Below, one piece after another: positions 35,208 through 43,522 of a stretch of 64,000 bases of DNA (its first letter is position 1; each line of letters opens with the position of its first letter). Source of the stretch: an uncultured Myxococcales bacterium. Lineage in GTDB: Bacteria; Myxococcota; Myxococcia; Myxococcales; Myxococcaceae. The notes under the pieces were generated by a model. The model did no database searches, was not told where the DNA came from, and saw nothing but the letters and a program-made list of their open reading frames with translations. The position numbers and the translations under genes are program-made. The stretch covers positions 48,614 through 112,613 of the forward strand of contig CALJKW010000077.1 in NCBI GenBank assembly GCA_937980205.1, written 5' to 3'.

Positions 35208-35765
35208 ATGTCGAACGCCTTGCCCGCGGTCGCGTATGCGCAAGAGGAAGCGCTGCGCGAGCTGCTGAAGGCACGCGACGAGCGGGCAGCGGCGTGGCTC
35301 TACGACACGTTCCAGGACGAGGTGAACCGCATCGTCTGGAGCCTGCTCGGCGCCGACCGCGACCACGACGACATCGTGCACGAAGCGTTCTGCATGATTC
35401 TCAAAGCCGCGCACCAGGTGCACGACCTGTCGAAGCTCAAAGGTTGGGTCCGCACCGTCACGGTGAACGCGGTGCGCCTCACGCTGCGCAAGCGCCGCTG
35501 GCTGCGGCTGTTCGGCATGCTCGACGACGACCCCGAGGGCGAGCGCTTCGAGGCGCTGGTCCCCGACGAGCAGCAGCGCGAGGACGCGCGCAACCTCTAC
35601 CGCGCGCTCGAGCACCTGTCGGCCGACGAGCGGAACGCCTTGGTGCTGCGCCACGTCGAGGGCTTCGAGCTCACCGAGGTGGCCGAGGCGTGCGGGGTCT
35701 CGCTCGCCACCATCAAGCGCTGGCTGCAGCGGGCCGAGCAGAAGATGAAGGGGATGATGCGATGA
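35208..35765 (+). CDS. ECF sigma factor of a FecR-associated operon
   Basis: This 185-residue sigma factor starts at ATG 35208. Region 2 is at about residues 25-95 (AAAWLYDTFQDEVNRIVWSL, DDIVHEAFCMILKAAHQVH, LKGWVRTVTVNAVRLTLRKR). Region 4 is at about 130-182 (EHLSADERNALVLRHVEGFE, LTEVAEACGVSLATIKRWLQ). The stop overlaps the start of the FecR-like gene by four bases (ATGA), pointing to tight stoichiometric coupling with that likely anti-sigma partner. The true target promoters are unknown. Confidence 0.92.
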   Translation: MSNALPAVAYAQEEALRELLKARDERAAAWLYDTFQDEVNRIVWSLLGADRDHDDIVHEAFCMILKAAHQVHDLSKLKGWVRTVTVNAVRLTLRKRRWLRLFGMLDDDPEGERFEALVPDEQQREDARNLYRALEHLSADERNALVLRHVEGFELTEVAEACGVSLATIKRWLQRAEQKMKGMMR

Positions 35766-37018
35766 CGCCGATGCGAGAAGACGTCCGCGCCGCGCTCGGA
35801 GACGGACCCGACCCGGCGCGGCGAACGCGCCAGCGGGCGCGGCTGATCGCCGAGGCGCGCGGCAGGCAGGGCCGCTGGTTCAAGGAACTCGCCATCGGCG
35901 CGCTCGCGGCTGCGCTCGGCTCGGCAGCGGTCTACGTCGTGTGGCAGCAGCGGGCTCCGGCGGGCCTCGAGGCGCCGAAGAAGGAAGGCAACGCGTTCGT
36001 CTTCAACGAGGCGAGCCAGGTGTACCTCGAGCCCGGCGCGCAGGCGCACGTGGTGAAGGCGACCGGCCGCGAGGCCATCGTCGAGCTCGAGCGCGGCGAG
36101 CTCACCGTCAGCATCACCAGCGGCCGGAAGAACATCTGGCGCTTCCGCGCCGGAGAGAACGAGGTCGTCGTCCGCGGCACGAAGTTCTCGATGTTGTGGA
36201 GGCCGTCCGCCGACGCGCTCGACGTGCAGGTGAGCGAGGGCAAGGTCGAGGTGCACACCGCTGACGGGCAGCTGCGGTTCGTGACCGCCGGCGAGCGGCT
36301 CTCGTACACGAAGCCCAAGCGCGAGGAGCACGCCGACGTCGTGCAGGTGGAAGAGGAGCCCGTCGTGCAGCCCGAGCCGGTCGCGCCGAAGAAGACGCCG
36401 GCGTCTCCCGCTCCCCCCGCAGGGGAGAGGGCCGGGGTGAGGGGGCAGGTGGGCCCGGGGGAGGAACCGCCACGGCCCGTCGCGATGGTTTCTCCCCAAC
36501 AGGCGTCGCCGTCACCGTCGGTGCCCGCGAAGGCTCAACCCGAGCTCCGCCCGCTCGTCTCGGAGTGGAAGCGTCACGCCGAGGCCGGCCGCTACGCGAA
36601 GGCGGTGGCGCTCGTCGAAGAGCAGGGCCTCGGCGGCGCGCTCGAGGGCGCCTCGGGCGACGACGTCTTCCTCTTCGCCGACGCCGCCCGCCTCGCGCGT
36701 CGCGTGGACCTGGGCCGCAAGGCGCTCACGTCGCTGCGCGACCGCTTCAAGGGCAGCCCCGACGCGGCAGAGGCGGCGTTCCGCCTCGGCCGCCTCGAGT
36801 TCGACGCCGGCCGCTTCGCCGAGGCGGGCGGCTGGTTCCACATCTACGTGCTCGAGTCTCCGGGGGGCCCCTTCATCGCCGAGGCGATGGGGCGTCGCGT
36901 CGACGCGTGGCACCGCGCGAGCGACGACCGCGCCGGGCAGGCCGCGAGCGACTACCTCGGCCGGTACCCGAAGGGCGCGTACGCTCAGCTCGCGAAGCAG
37001 GTGCTCGAGAGCCTGTGA
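35762..37018 (+). CDS. FecR-like anti-sigma protein with C-terminal TPR-like repeats
   Basis: This 418-residue protein has a short cytoplasmic N-terminus (MTPMREDVRAALGDG), one membrane helix (ELAIGALAAALGSAAVYVVW, about 41-60), a periplasmic FecR domain (about 75-185: FNEASQVYLEPGAQAHV, IVELERGELTVSI, ENEVVVRGTKFSML, LDVQVSEGKVEV), a Pro-rich linker (about 195-265) and a C-terminal helical region with Tol-Pal/YbgF-type repeats (GSPDAAEAAFRLGRLEFDAG, DYLGRYPKGAYAQLAKQVL). The linker contains PAPPAGERAGVRGQ, encoded by an inverted copy of the GC-rich hairpin repeat. FecR domains sense envelope signals and control the partner sigma factor, here the gene just upstream. Confidence 0.88.
   Translation: MTPMREDVRAALGDGPDPARRTRQRARLIAEARGRQGRWFKELAIGALAAALGSAAVYVVWQQRAPAGLEAPKKEGNAFVFNEASQVYLEPGAQAHVVKATGREAIVELERGELTVSITSGRKNIWRFRAGENEVVVRGTKFSMLWRPSADALDVQVSEGKVEVHTADGQLRFVTAGERLSYTKPKREEHADVVQVEEEPVVQPEPVAPKKTPASPAPPAGERAGVRGQVGPGEEPPRPVAMVSPQQASPSPSVPAKAQPELRPLVSEWKRHAEAGRYAKAVALVEEQGLGGALEGASGDDVFLFADAARLARRVDLGRKALTSLRDRFKGSPDAAEAAFRLGRLEFDAGRFAEAGGWFHIYVLESPGGPFIAEAMGRRVDAWHRASDDRAGQAASDYLGRYPKGAYAQLAKQVLESL
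36411..36445 (-). repeat. GC-rich hairpin repeat element, inverted copy
   Basis: AGGGGAGAGGGCCGGGGTGA followed by GGGGG is the reverse complement of the element at 14887. It lies in frame within the linker of the FecR-like protein and codes for part of its Pro/Gly-rich segment, with CTCCCCCC before it as the opposing arm. Confidence 0.65.
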
Positions 37019-37998
37019 CGCTGCTCGCCGCCAGCGCGCTCGTGCTGTTCGCGCAGGCGGGCAATGCCGTGCTGCTCATCCACACCTCCGAAGACGGCTG
37101 GGCCGCGTTCGAGCAGCGCGTCGCCGCGGAGCTGCAGGCCGGCGGGTTTCACGTCCGCGAGCGAACGGCGAGCATCGACGCCTCGGGCGACGTCGCGGCG
37201 CAGCTGTTCGCGCACTGTCGCGACGAAGACGCCATCGCCGCGCTGTGGTTCCGGCCGCGCCCGGACGGCAGCGTCGACGCCTGGGTCGCCGACAAGGTCA
37301 CCTCCAAGGCCGTGGTGCGCACGTACACGCAGCCCAACAGCGGCGCCGAGCGCGCACGTCTCGCGCTGCGCGCCGTCGAGCTGCTGCACGCGAGCCTCCT
37401 CGAGGTGCGGCTGATGGAGCCCTCCGAGGACATGCCCGACCTTCCGCCGCCGCGCCGGTTCGCGCCGCGCCCGCGCGTGCCGCACTGGACGTTCGGCACC
37501 GGGGTCGGCGTCGTCTTCACGGGCTTGAGCCTGCGGCCGCAGCCGCTGCTCGAGCTGCGCCTGGGCTACGCGTTCAACGACTGGGTCACGCTCGAAGCGC
37601 ACGGCATCAGCTCGGTGTTCCCCGCGCGCGTCGAGGCGAGCGACTTCGGCGCCGACGTCGGGCTCGCGCTCATCCGCGCGCTGGTGAGCTTCGTGCCGCC
37701 TCCGCTTCGCGGCAGCACCGTCTCGCTCGGCCTGGTGGCGGGCACCGGCGCGCTGATGCTGTGGACGAGCGGGGAAGGGCGCATCACCGGCGTCGAGCTG
37801 CAGACCGAGGCGCGCATCGCGTGGCTGCTCTCGGCCGGCGTCGTCGCCGCGGCGCAGGTCAGCGAGGGCATTCGCATCGCGCTGATGCTCACGCCGGGCA
37901 TCACCGTCCCGGAGATGGCCGTGCAGCTCGCCGGCACCGTCTACACGTCCGTCGGGCGGCCGATCATCGACGTGATGCTGCGCCTGGAGTTCGAGTAG
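37015..37998 (+). CDS. Probable outer-membrane beta-barrel protein of the FecR operon
   Basis: This 327-residue protein starts at a GTG that overlaps the FecR gene stop (GTGA). The first 15 residues are a short hydrophobic signal (LLAASALVLFAQAG). Residues 16-135 form an alpha/beta domain (AVLLIHTSEDGWAAFEQRVA, EDAIAALWFRPRPDGSVDAW). From about 155 the chain has alternating amphipathic strands (TFGTGVGVVFTGLSLRPQPL, LELRLGYAFNDWVTLEA, VSLGLVAGTGALMLW, IAWLLSAGVVAAAQV) and ends in VDVMLRLEFE-like sequence with aromatic/hydrophobic alternation, as in outer-membrane barrels. The coupled order sigma - FecR - barrel suggests that the barrel is either a target or the sensor of envelope state. Confidence 0.75.
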   Translation: MTLLAASALVLFAQAGNAVLLIHTSEDGWAAFEQRVAAELQAGGFHVRERTASIDASGDVAAQLFAHCRDEDAIAALWFRPRPDGSVDAWVADKVTSKAVVRTYTQPNSGAERARLALRAVELLHASLLEVRLMEPSEDMPDLPPPRRFAPRPRVPHWTFGTGVGVVFTGLSLRPQPLLELRLGYAFNDWVTLEAHGISSVFPARVEASDFGADVGLALIRALVSFVPPPLRGSTVSLGLVAGTGALMLWTSGEGRITGVELQTEARIAWLLSAGVVAAAQVSEGIRIALMLTPGITVPEMAVQLAGTVYTSVGRPIIDVMLRLEFE

Positions 37999-38017
37999 CT
38001 GAGGTAGAACGCAGCGC

Positions 38018-38383
38018 GTGGAGGGAACCACGACGCCCGTCGGCCAGGAGTGGCTCGTCGACTGCAGCGGCTGCCGGCCGCAGGCGCTGCGCGACGTGAC
38101 GCTGCTGCAGCGGCTGTTCGACGAGCTCATCTCCACGCTTGGCCTCACGGTCGTCGGCGCGCCGCAGTGGCACGTCTTCCCCGGCGAAGGTGGCATCACC
38201 GGCCTCACGCTGCTCTCCGAGTCGCACGTCGCGATTCACACGTTCCCCGAGCACGGCTTCGCGGCGCTCTCCGTCTACTCGTGCCGCGACCGCACGGCGC
38301 CGGACTTCGAGGGCCTCGTGAAGCGAGCCCTCGAGGCGTCGCACGTCGAGGTTCGAACGCTGCACCGAAAGGCGCGCCCGTGA
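38018..38383 (+). CDS. speD: S-adenosylmethionine decarboxylase proenzyme
   Basis: This 121-residue bacterial SpeD starts at GTG. The self-processing site is in LLSESHVAIHTFPEHGF: cleavage before Ser69 yields the pyruvoyl cofactor, and His74 and the following Cys (SVYSCRD, proton donor) are in place. It makes decarboxylated AdoMet, the aminopropyl donor for spermidine. No spermidine synthase is in the window. Instead, the stop overlaps a DUF4178 gene (GTGA), followed by a small protein and a DUF350 protein, a grouping known from other bacteria where DUF4178/DUF350 genes sit with polyamine genes. Confidence 0.93.
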   Translation: MEGTTTPVGQEWLVDCSGCRPQALRDVTLLQRLFDELISTLGLTVVGAPQWHVFPGEGGITGLTLLSESHVAIHTFPEHGFAALSVYSCRDRTAPDFEGLVKRALEASHVEVRTLHRKARP

Positions 38384-40362
38384 AGGTCGGGCAGTGCCCC
38401 TCCTGCGGAGCCCCCGTCGAGTTCGAGGCGGGCTCGGCGCGCGTGAAGGTCTGCCCGTTCTGCAGCACCGTCGTGGTGCGCGGCACGCAGGGCCTCGAGA
38501 CGCTCGGCAAGGTCGCCGAGCTCGCCGACACCGAGTCTCCGCTGAAGGTCGGCCTCGGCGGCCGCTACAACGGCACCGGCTTCCGCGTCGCGGGCCGCCT
38601 GCAGAAGAGCCACGGCAAGGGCGCGTGGGACGAGTGGCACCTCGAGCTCGACGACGGCCGCACCGCGTGGCTCTCCGAGTCCGAGGGCGCCTGGAACATC
38701 ATGTTCGAGGCGGGCGACGCGGGCTTAGGGCCCATCGAGCACTTCAAGCCGCTCACGCCGTTCAGCGTGCGCGACAAGCGCTTCGTCGTCGAGGAGGTCG
38801 GCGAGGCGACGACGGTCTCCGCCGAGGGCGAGCTCCCCGACTTCCACACGCGCCACCCGTACGTCGACGCCACCGGCCCGGGCGGAGTCTTCGGCTCCGT
38901 CGACTACGGCGGCGCGCGGCCCGTGATGTACGTGGGCCACTCGGTCACGCTCGAGCAGCTCGGCTTCGCGAAGAGCGACCTGCAGCCCACGCCGCGCAAA
39001 GAGGCGCTCGCGCAGGCGCGCTGCACGAACTGCAACGGCCCGCTCGAGCTGAAAGCTCCCGACCGCGCGAAGCGTGTCGCCTGCCCGTACTGCGGCGCGC
39101 TGCTCGACGTCGCGGCGGGAAAGCTCCAGCTGCTGCAGCTGCTGGAGAAGCCCCCGTACGAGCCGCGCGTCCCGCTCGGCGCGAAGGGGCGCATCAAAGA
39201 CGTCGAGTGGACGGTGCTCGCCTTCCTCATCCGCAGCTGCCGCGTCGAGGGCACGCGCTACCCGTGGGACGAGTACCTGCTGTGGAACCGGGAGCACGGC
39301 TTCCGCTGGCTGATGATGGCGAACGGGCACTGGACCTTCCTCACGCCCATCCCCGCCGGCGACTGCCTGTTCGGCATCCGCGTCGTGAAGCACGGCGGCA
39401 CCTCGTACAAGCAGTACCAGTCGGTGATGACCACGACCGACTGGGTCTCGGGCGAGTGCTACTGGGAGGTCGAGGCCGGCGAGCAGGGCTTCGCGCAGGA
39501 GTTCATCGACCCGCCGAAGTCCATCAACGTCGACCAGACCGAGCACGAGGCGACCGTCACGCTCGGCGAGATGCTGACGCGCGACCAGGTGGTGAAGGCG
39601 TTCAACCTCACCAAGCCGCTGCCGTGGCCGCAGGGCATCGCGCCGGCGCAGGCGAACCCGTGGTCCGAGCGGTCGAACGAGGCGTGGAAGTGGAGCGGCA
39701 TCTGGGCCGGCGTGCTGCTCCTCGTCTTCATCGCCTTCTCCGCGATGGGCACCAGCGGCACGCTCTTCAACAAGTCGTTCAGGCCGCCGCCCGACGCGAA
39801 GCCCGGCTCACCCGAGGCGATGGCGTTCAGCGAGCCGTTCGAGATTCCGAAGCAGACGCCGCTCGAGGTCGAGGTGCGCTGCCCGAGCCTGTCGAACTCG
39901 TGGTGCGGCGTTCAGATCGACCTGGTGAACGAGAAGACCGACGAGGTCATCAGCGTCTACGCCGAGCCGAGCTACTACTTCGGCTCCGACAGCGACGGCA
40001 GCTGGTCCGAGGGCGGCATCACCGCGAGCAAGGAGACCGACGAGGTCGACCCCGGCACCTACGTGCTGCGCGCCACGCCGACGTGGGACAAGCCGCTGAC
40101 CGAGTACGGCGTCGAGGTCTCGGCGAGCGGAGGCCCGGGCGCCTGCTGCTTCCTCTTCTTCCTCGTCGCGCTGTTCCTCTACCCCATCATCTGCATCGCC
40201 GCGGCCAGCCAGCTCGAGACGCGGCGCTGGGAGGACAGCGTCTTTCAGCCGTCCGCATTCAACGCCGCACGTCGCGAAGCGGAAGGCGCAGCCGGACGCG
40301 GAGCAGGGGCGACGTCGTCGCCCCGTCAGACGGGCGGCCAGGGAAACGGAGCGAGCACATGA
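38380..40362 (+). CDS. Membrane protein with two zinc ribbons and two DUF4178 modules
   Basis: This 660-residue protein starts at GTG, overlapping speD by four bases. It has two tandem units, each a zinc ribbon followed by a DUF4178 beta domain. Unit one has CPSCGAPVEFEAGS and CPFCSTVVV, then VGLGGRYNGTGFRVAGRLQ and WDEWHLELDDGRTAWLSE. Unit two has CTNCNGPLELKAP and CPYCGALLDV, then LGAKGRIKDVEWTVLAFLIR and WDEYLLWNREHGFRWL. Helices near 445-465 (GIWAGVLLLVFIAFSAMG) and 585-610 (CCFLFFLVALFLYPIICIAA) flank a soluble domain that probably lies outside the cytoplasm. The biochemical role of DUF4178 is unknown; genetic linkage to speD suggests polyamine handling at the membrane. The tail is disordered. 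Confidence 0.85.
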   Translation: MKVGQCPSCGAPVEFEAGSARVKVCPFCSTVVVRGTQGLETLGKVAELADTESPLKVGLGGRYNGTGFRVAGRLQKSHGKGAWDEWHLELDDGRTAWLSESEGAWNIMFEAGDAGLGPIEHFKPLTPFSVRDKRFVVEEVGEATTVSAEGELPDFHTRHPYVDATGPGGVFGSVDYGGARPVMYVGHSVTLEQLGFAKSDLQPTPRKEALAQARCTNCNGPLELKAPDRAKRVACPYCGALLDVAAGKLQLLQLLEKPPYEPRVPLGAKGRIKDVEWTVLAFLIRSCRVEGTRYPWDEYLLWNREHGFRWLMMANGHWTFLTPIPAGDCLFGIRVVKHGGTSYKQYQSVMTTTDWVSGECYWEVEAGEQGFAQEFIDPPKSINVDQTEHEATVTLGEMLTRDQVVKAFNLTKPLPWPQGIAPAQANPWSERSNEAWKWSGIWAGVLLLVFIAFSAMGTSGTLFNKSFRPPPDAKPGSPEAMAFSEPFEIPKQTPLEVEVRCPSLSNSWCGVQIDLVNEKTDEVISVYAEPSYYFGSDSDGSWSEGGITASKETDEVDPGTYVLRATPTWDKPLTEYGVEVSASGGPGACCFLFFLVALFLYPIICIAAASQLETRRWEDSVFQPSAFNAARREAEGAAGRGAGATSSPRQTGGQGNGAST

Positions 40363-40523
40363 TGAAGTACCTCGGCGGGCTGCTGGTGCTCTTGTACACC
40401 GCGGCGGTCGCGCTCGGCTTCAACCGCTTCCCCGACGACGACCGCGGCAAGCTGCCGCCCAGCGTGCGCGCGGCGCCGGGCGGACTGCTCATGTGGCACA
40501 CCGGATTCATGGGAGGAAAGTGA
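40359..40523 (+). CDS. Small membrane protein of the speD operon
   Basis: A 54-residue frame starts at ATG 40359, overlapping the DUF4178 stop by four bases (ATGA); a second ATG follows directly. It has one hydrophobic segment (YLGGLLVLLYTAAVALGF), then RFPDDDRGKLPPS and a C-terminal GGLLMWHTGFMGGK. Its own stop overlaps the DUF350 start (TGATG). The tight packing on both sides is strong support for a real gene. No known family is recognised; a one-span subunit working with DUF350 is likely. Confidence 0.7.
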   Translation: MMKYLGGLLVLLYTAAVALGFNRFPDDDRGKLPPSVRAAPGGLLMWHTGFMGGK

Positions 40524-40741
40524 TGGGACTCGAGTTCTTGGGCAAGGCGCTGGTGACCTCCGTCGTCTTCTCGCTCGTCGGCATGGCGGTCTTCGTCGCG
40601 GGCTTCTTCGTGCTCCGCTTCCTGCTGCCGATGGACATCAAGAAGGAGATCGAGCACGACCAGAACACCGCGCTCGGCATCATCATCGGCAGCTTCGTGC
40701 TGGGCCTCGCGTTCATCGTGGGCATGGCGATTCACGGCTAG
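40523..40741 (+). CDS. DUF350 family membrane protein
   Basis: A 72-residue protein with two helices (LVTSVVFSLVGMAVFVAGFF and ALGIIIGSFVLGLAFIVGMA) joined by LRFLLPMDIKKEIEHDQNT. This matches DUF350, in which a charged EI..-NxA segment lies between the helices. The ATG at 40523 has GGAGG seven bases upstream (GGAGGAAAGTG-ATG) and overlaps the preceding stop. DUF350 proteins are found as repeats or partners with DUF4178 and polyamine genes; they are thought to form membrane assemblies, but the activity is not established. Confidence 0.85.
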   Translation: MGLEFLGKALVTSVVFSLVGMAVFVAGFFVLRFLLPMDIKKEIEHDQNTALGIIIGSFVLGLAFIVGMAIHG

Positions 40742-40755
40742 CCTTGGAACGCCTC

Positions 40756-40797
40756 AGGCGGGCGCCTCGCTCGACCCCTCGAGCGAAGCACCCGCCT
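40756..40797. terminator. Strong bidirectional hairpin terminator
   Basis: A 19-base arm at 40756-40774 (AGGCGGGCGCCTCGCTCGA) pairs with 40779-40797 (TCGAGCGAAGCACCCGCCT), with two mismatches and a CCCC loop. It lies between the convergent DUF350 and DUF4397 genes and can end transcription from both. Confidence 0.75.
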
Positions 40798-40824
40798 TCA
40801 GTCACCGCTCCTCGAGCTTTGAAG

Positions 40825-42789
40825 TTACGGAGACGGATTCACGCGAAGCGTCCCCGCGCCGGTCGTCTGCACCAGCAGGTAGACGGCGCCCATCGGGTCG
40901 GTGGCGACGAAGACGTTCGCGAAGCTGCCCGGCGCGAGCACCGGCAGGTTGAACGCGATGTCGATGGTGCCGTTCGCCTCGGCGTCGAAGCCGACGCGGT
41001 ACGACGACGACGCCAGGTCCGGAAGCCGCGCCGCCTCACCGAAGCCGATGTTCGGAGCCAAGAGCAGGTTGCCGGTCGACCTCACCGCGTAGAGGTCTCC
41101 GCGCGTCACGGTCGGAGCGACGTGGATGACGTTCAGCCGGATGTCCGTCTGCATGTTGATGCCGGTCGCGTCGTCCTCGAGCACGCGCGCGGTGATGTTC
41201 GCGAGGTCCGCGTACGCCGCCACCGTGTACGCCTTGCCGGGGAGCAGCTTCACGCCGTTCGCGTTGATGACCGCGCTCGACGGGGCCGCGCCGGCCGCGG
41301 TGACCGCGAGGTTGTACGTGCCGCTGGCGACGGTCAGCGTCGAGGTGCTGGTCGCGTACGCGAGGTTGTTCACCACCCTCGCGCCGTTCGCGTAGACGTC
41401 GACGTTCGGAGCGTTGCGCGAGAGGTGAATCACGCGGAGCTTCGACGTCGCCTTCTCGATGCGCGCCGTGGTGGCGCCGTCGAGCTGCGCGAGCGCGAAG
41501 ACGCTGCCGCTCATGTCCTGCGTGACGAAGACGTTCGCGACGGTGCCGCCGCTCAGGCCTGGCAGCTCGAACCACAGCTCCGGGTTCGCGTCGTTGTTGG
41601 TGTCGACGCCGACCGTGTACGCGCCCGCCGGGACGTCGAGCGGGTCGGACACCGCGCCGTACGGCACGTCGGCGAGCAGCGGCTGCGCCATGCCGTTCGC
41701 GCCGAGCGTGAACAGGTCGACCGTGCCGACCGCCGGCGCCGCGTGAATCGCACGGATGCGGATCTTGTCGGCCGCGAGGTTCGTCGCGCCGTTCTCGAAG
41801 AACAGCGCCTTGAGCGAGCTGGTGCCGATCGCGACCGCCGTGTACTTGCCGCCGCCGTTGAGCTGCAGCCCCGCCGCGGTCAGCGCCGGCGCCGACGCGC
41901 TCGCGCCGATGTCGAGCTTGTGCGTGCCCGCGCCGATCGACGTGAACGGAGTGCTCTGCGTGAACGACACCTGCGCGCCGCCGTAGGCTTCAGCCCCGTC
42001 GATGAACGCCTTCACCGCCGGAGCGCTCGGCGACAGGTGCAGCACGCGCAGCTGCGCGACCTGCGGGTCGATGCGCGCCGTCGTCGCTCCCAAGAGCTGC
42101 GCGAAGAGGAACGGGTTGCCGCCCGCGTCGAGCACCGCGAACACGTTCACGATGCTCCCCCGCGGCAGCGCCGGCACCGAAAACGTGAGGTCGGGAGTGC
42201 GGTCGAGGTTCACGTCGAGGCCGACGGTGAACGCCTCGGGAGAGAGGTCGACCGCGGCCGCCGCCGTGCCGTAACGCAGGTTCTCCGCGATGGGGATCGG
42301 TGTGCCCGTGGCGGGCACCTGGAACACGTTCACCGTGCCGACGCCGTCGGCGGCGTGAATCACGCGCACGCGGACGTTGCTGGTCGCGAGCCCGCGCAGG
42401 TCGTTCTCGAGCGCGTTGAGCTGCAGCGCCGCGACCTTGCCGAACGCGAAGACGGTGTAGTCGCGGTCCTCGTCGAGCTGCACGCCCTTCGCCTCGAAGA
42501 CCGCCTGCGAGACCGGAGTGCCCGTCGCGGTGAGCTGCAGATCGATCTTGCCCGCGGGCGCCTTCACCTCCGCGGTGCCGGACGGGAACGACAGGTTCGT
42601 CACCGCCTTCACCTGCTTGTTCACGTACGCGTCGACGGCGGGAGCGTCGGGCGAGAGGTGCAGCACGCGCACGCGCGCGGTGGGGCCCTCCATCATCGGG
42701 GGCGGTTCGATCATCATGCCTTCGCCGCAGCCGCTGAGCGCCAGCAGCAGCGGGACGAGGGTTGCGCAGTAGGGGTATTTGCGGTTCAC
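40825..42789 (-). CDS. Lipoprotein with six DUF4397 repeats
   Basis: This 654-residue protein starts at GTG 42789, six bases after AAGGAGA, which decides this start over one eight codons upstream. The signal peptide ends in LLLALSGC. The rest consists of six modules of about 100 residues that alternate between two types: RVRVLHLSPDAPAVDAYVN, QLRVLHLSPSAPAVKAFID and KLRVIHLSRNAPNVDVYAN, against RVRVIHAADGVGTVNVFQV, IRIRAIHAAPAVGTVDLF and IRLNVIHVAPTVTRGDLYAV. So three tandem pairs are present. DUF4397 is a beta-sandwich common in secreted and surface proteins of unknown role. It is probably an outer-surface lipoprotein. Confidence 0.9.
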   Translation of the reverse strand: MNRKYPYCATLVPLLLALSGCGEGMMIEPPPMMEGPTARVRVLHLSPDAPAVDAYVNKQVKAVTNLSFPSGTAEVKAPAGKIDLQLTATGTPVSQAVFEAKGVQLDEDRDYTVFAFGKVAALQLNALENDLRGLATSNVRVRVIHAADGVGTVNVFQVPATGTPIPIAENLRYGTAAAAVDLSPEAFTVGLDVNLDRTPDLTFSVPALPRGSIVNVFAVLDAGGNPFLFAQLLGATTARIDPQVAQLRVLHLSPSAPAVKAFIDGAEAYGGAQVSFTQSTPFTSIGAGTHKLDIGASASAPALTAAGLQLNGGGKYTAVAIGTSSLKALFFENGATNLAADKIRIRAIHAAPAVGTVDLFTLGANGMAQPLLADVPYGAVSDPLDVPAGAYTVGVDTNNDANPELWFELPGLSGGTVANVFVTQDMSGSVFALAQLDGATTARIEKATSKLRVIHLSRNAPNVDVYANGARVVNNLAYATSTSTLTVASGTYNLAVTAAGAAPSSAVINANGVKLLPGKAYTVAAYADLANITARVLEDDATGINMQTDIRLNVIHVAPTVTRGDLYAVRSTGNLLLAPNIGFGEAARLPDLASSSYRVGFDAEANGTIDIAFNLPVLAPGSFANVFVATDPMGAVYLLVQTTGAGTLRVNPSP

Positions 42790-42926
42790 CGTGGGTCTCC
42801 TTGAGGAGTCCACCCGACGGGGTGGATTGTGGAGACGTACGGGGACCTACGGAGCCCGTTTCCAGAGCGATTTCAGAGGGTTTTCAGAGGGTCCAACCTC
42901 GCGAAGTCGACCCCCGACAACGGCAG

Positions 42927-42959
42927 AAAAAAGAGGTCTCAATCGAGGCGAAATTCGCC
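42927..42959 (-). terminator. Hairpin and T-tract after the CBM21-like gene
   Basis: On the minus strand, GGCGAATTTCGCC (42959-42947) can fold into a 5-6 base stem and is followed 14 bases later by TTTTTT (42932-42927). The T-run is notable in this GC-rich sequence and suits intrinsic termination of the lipoprotein gene at 42969-43451. Confidence 0.5.
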
Positions 42960-42968
42960 GCCGAGGGC

Positions 42969-43451
42969 TCAGGGCCGCAGGACGTAGTTCTTCCAGTTGT
43001 CCTGCTTGCCCCAGTACGTCGTGCCGTTCATCGCGGCGAACGCGGCGTACTCGAGGGTGGGCGCGTCGCCGCTGAACGTGCGGCCGGTGAGGTCGACGCC
43101 CCAGCGCTCGTGGGTGCCGTCGAGCCTGCCCTCGTACTGCGCGTACGTGGTGTTCGTCGTCTTCCAGCCGTCGATCGTCCACACGATGCCGACGCGCTTC
43201 TCGAACGCGAGGTTCTTCACCGAGAGGTCAACCCAGTAGCCCCAGTCGCGGTAGTAGCGGCGCGACGGGCCGCTCGGCGTCACCGTCACCTCGACGCCGG
43301 ACTCGTTCCGGAAGACGCCGTCGGCGAGGCGGCGCACCACGGACTCGTCGTCGAGGCGCGCGCGCGACTGCGTGAGCACGTCTTCGCTGCCGACCTCGGG
43401 GACACCGCACGCGCTGAGCACTGCGACGAACGCGACGACTCGCTTGAACAT
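42969..43451 (-). CDS. Small lipoprotein with CBM21-like domain
   Basis: This 160-residue protein has a signal peptide and lipobox (VAFVAVLSAC). Residues about 75-160 have the carbohydrate-binding CBM21 pattern: DLSVKNLAFEKRVGIVWTID and GWKTTNTTYAQYEGR, a long loop with ERWGVDL, then LEYAAFAAMNGTTYWGKQDN and WKNYVL at the end. The aromatic residues Trp in DGW, Tyr in TYW and the final NWKNY correspond to the sugar-binding face in starch- and glycogen-binding modules. The substrate here is unknown. No enzyme domain is attached. Confidence 0.75.
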   Translation of the reverse strand: MFKRVVAFVAVLSACGVPEVGSEDVLTQSRARLDDESVVRRLADGVFRNESGVEVTVTPSGPSRRYYRDWGYWVDLSVKNLAFEKRVGIVWTIDGWKTTNTTYAQYEGRLDGTHERWGVDLTGRTFSGDAPTLEYAAFAAMNGTTYWGKQDNWKNYVLRP

Positions 43452-43522
43452 GGACCGCGCGGGCTACTTCAGCGTGCGCGCCTGCGCAACCGCGGCGCGA
43501 GAGTTGCCTGCACCGGTGACAC

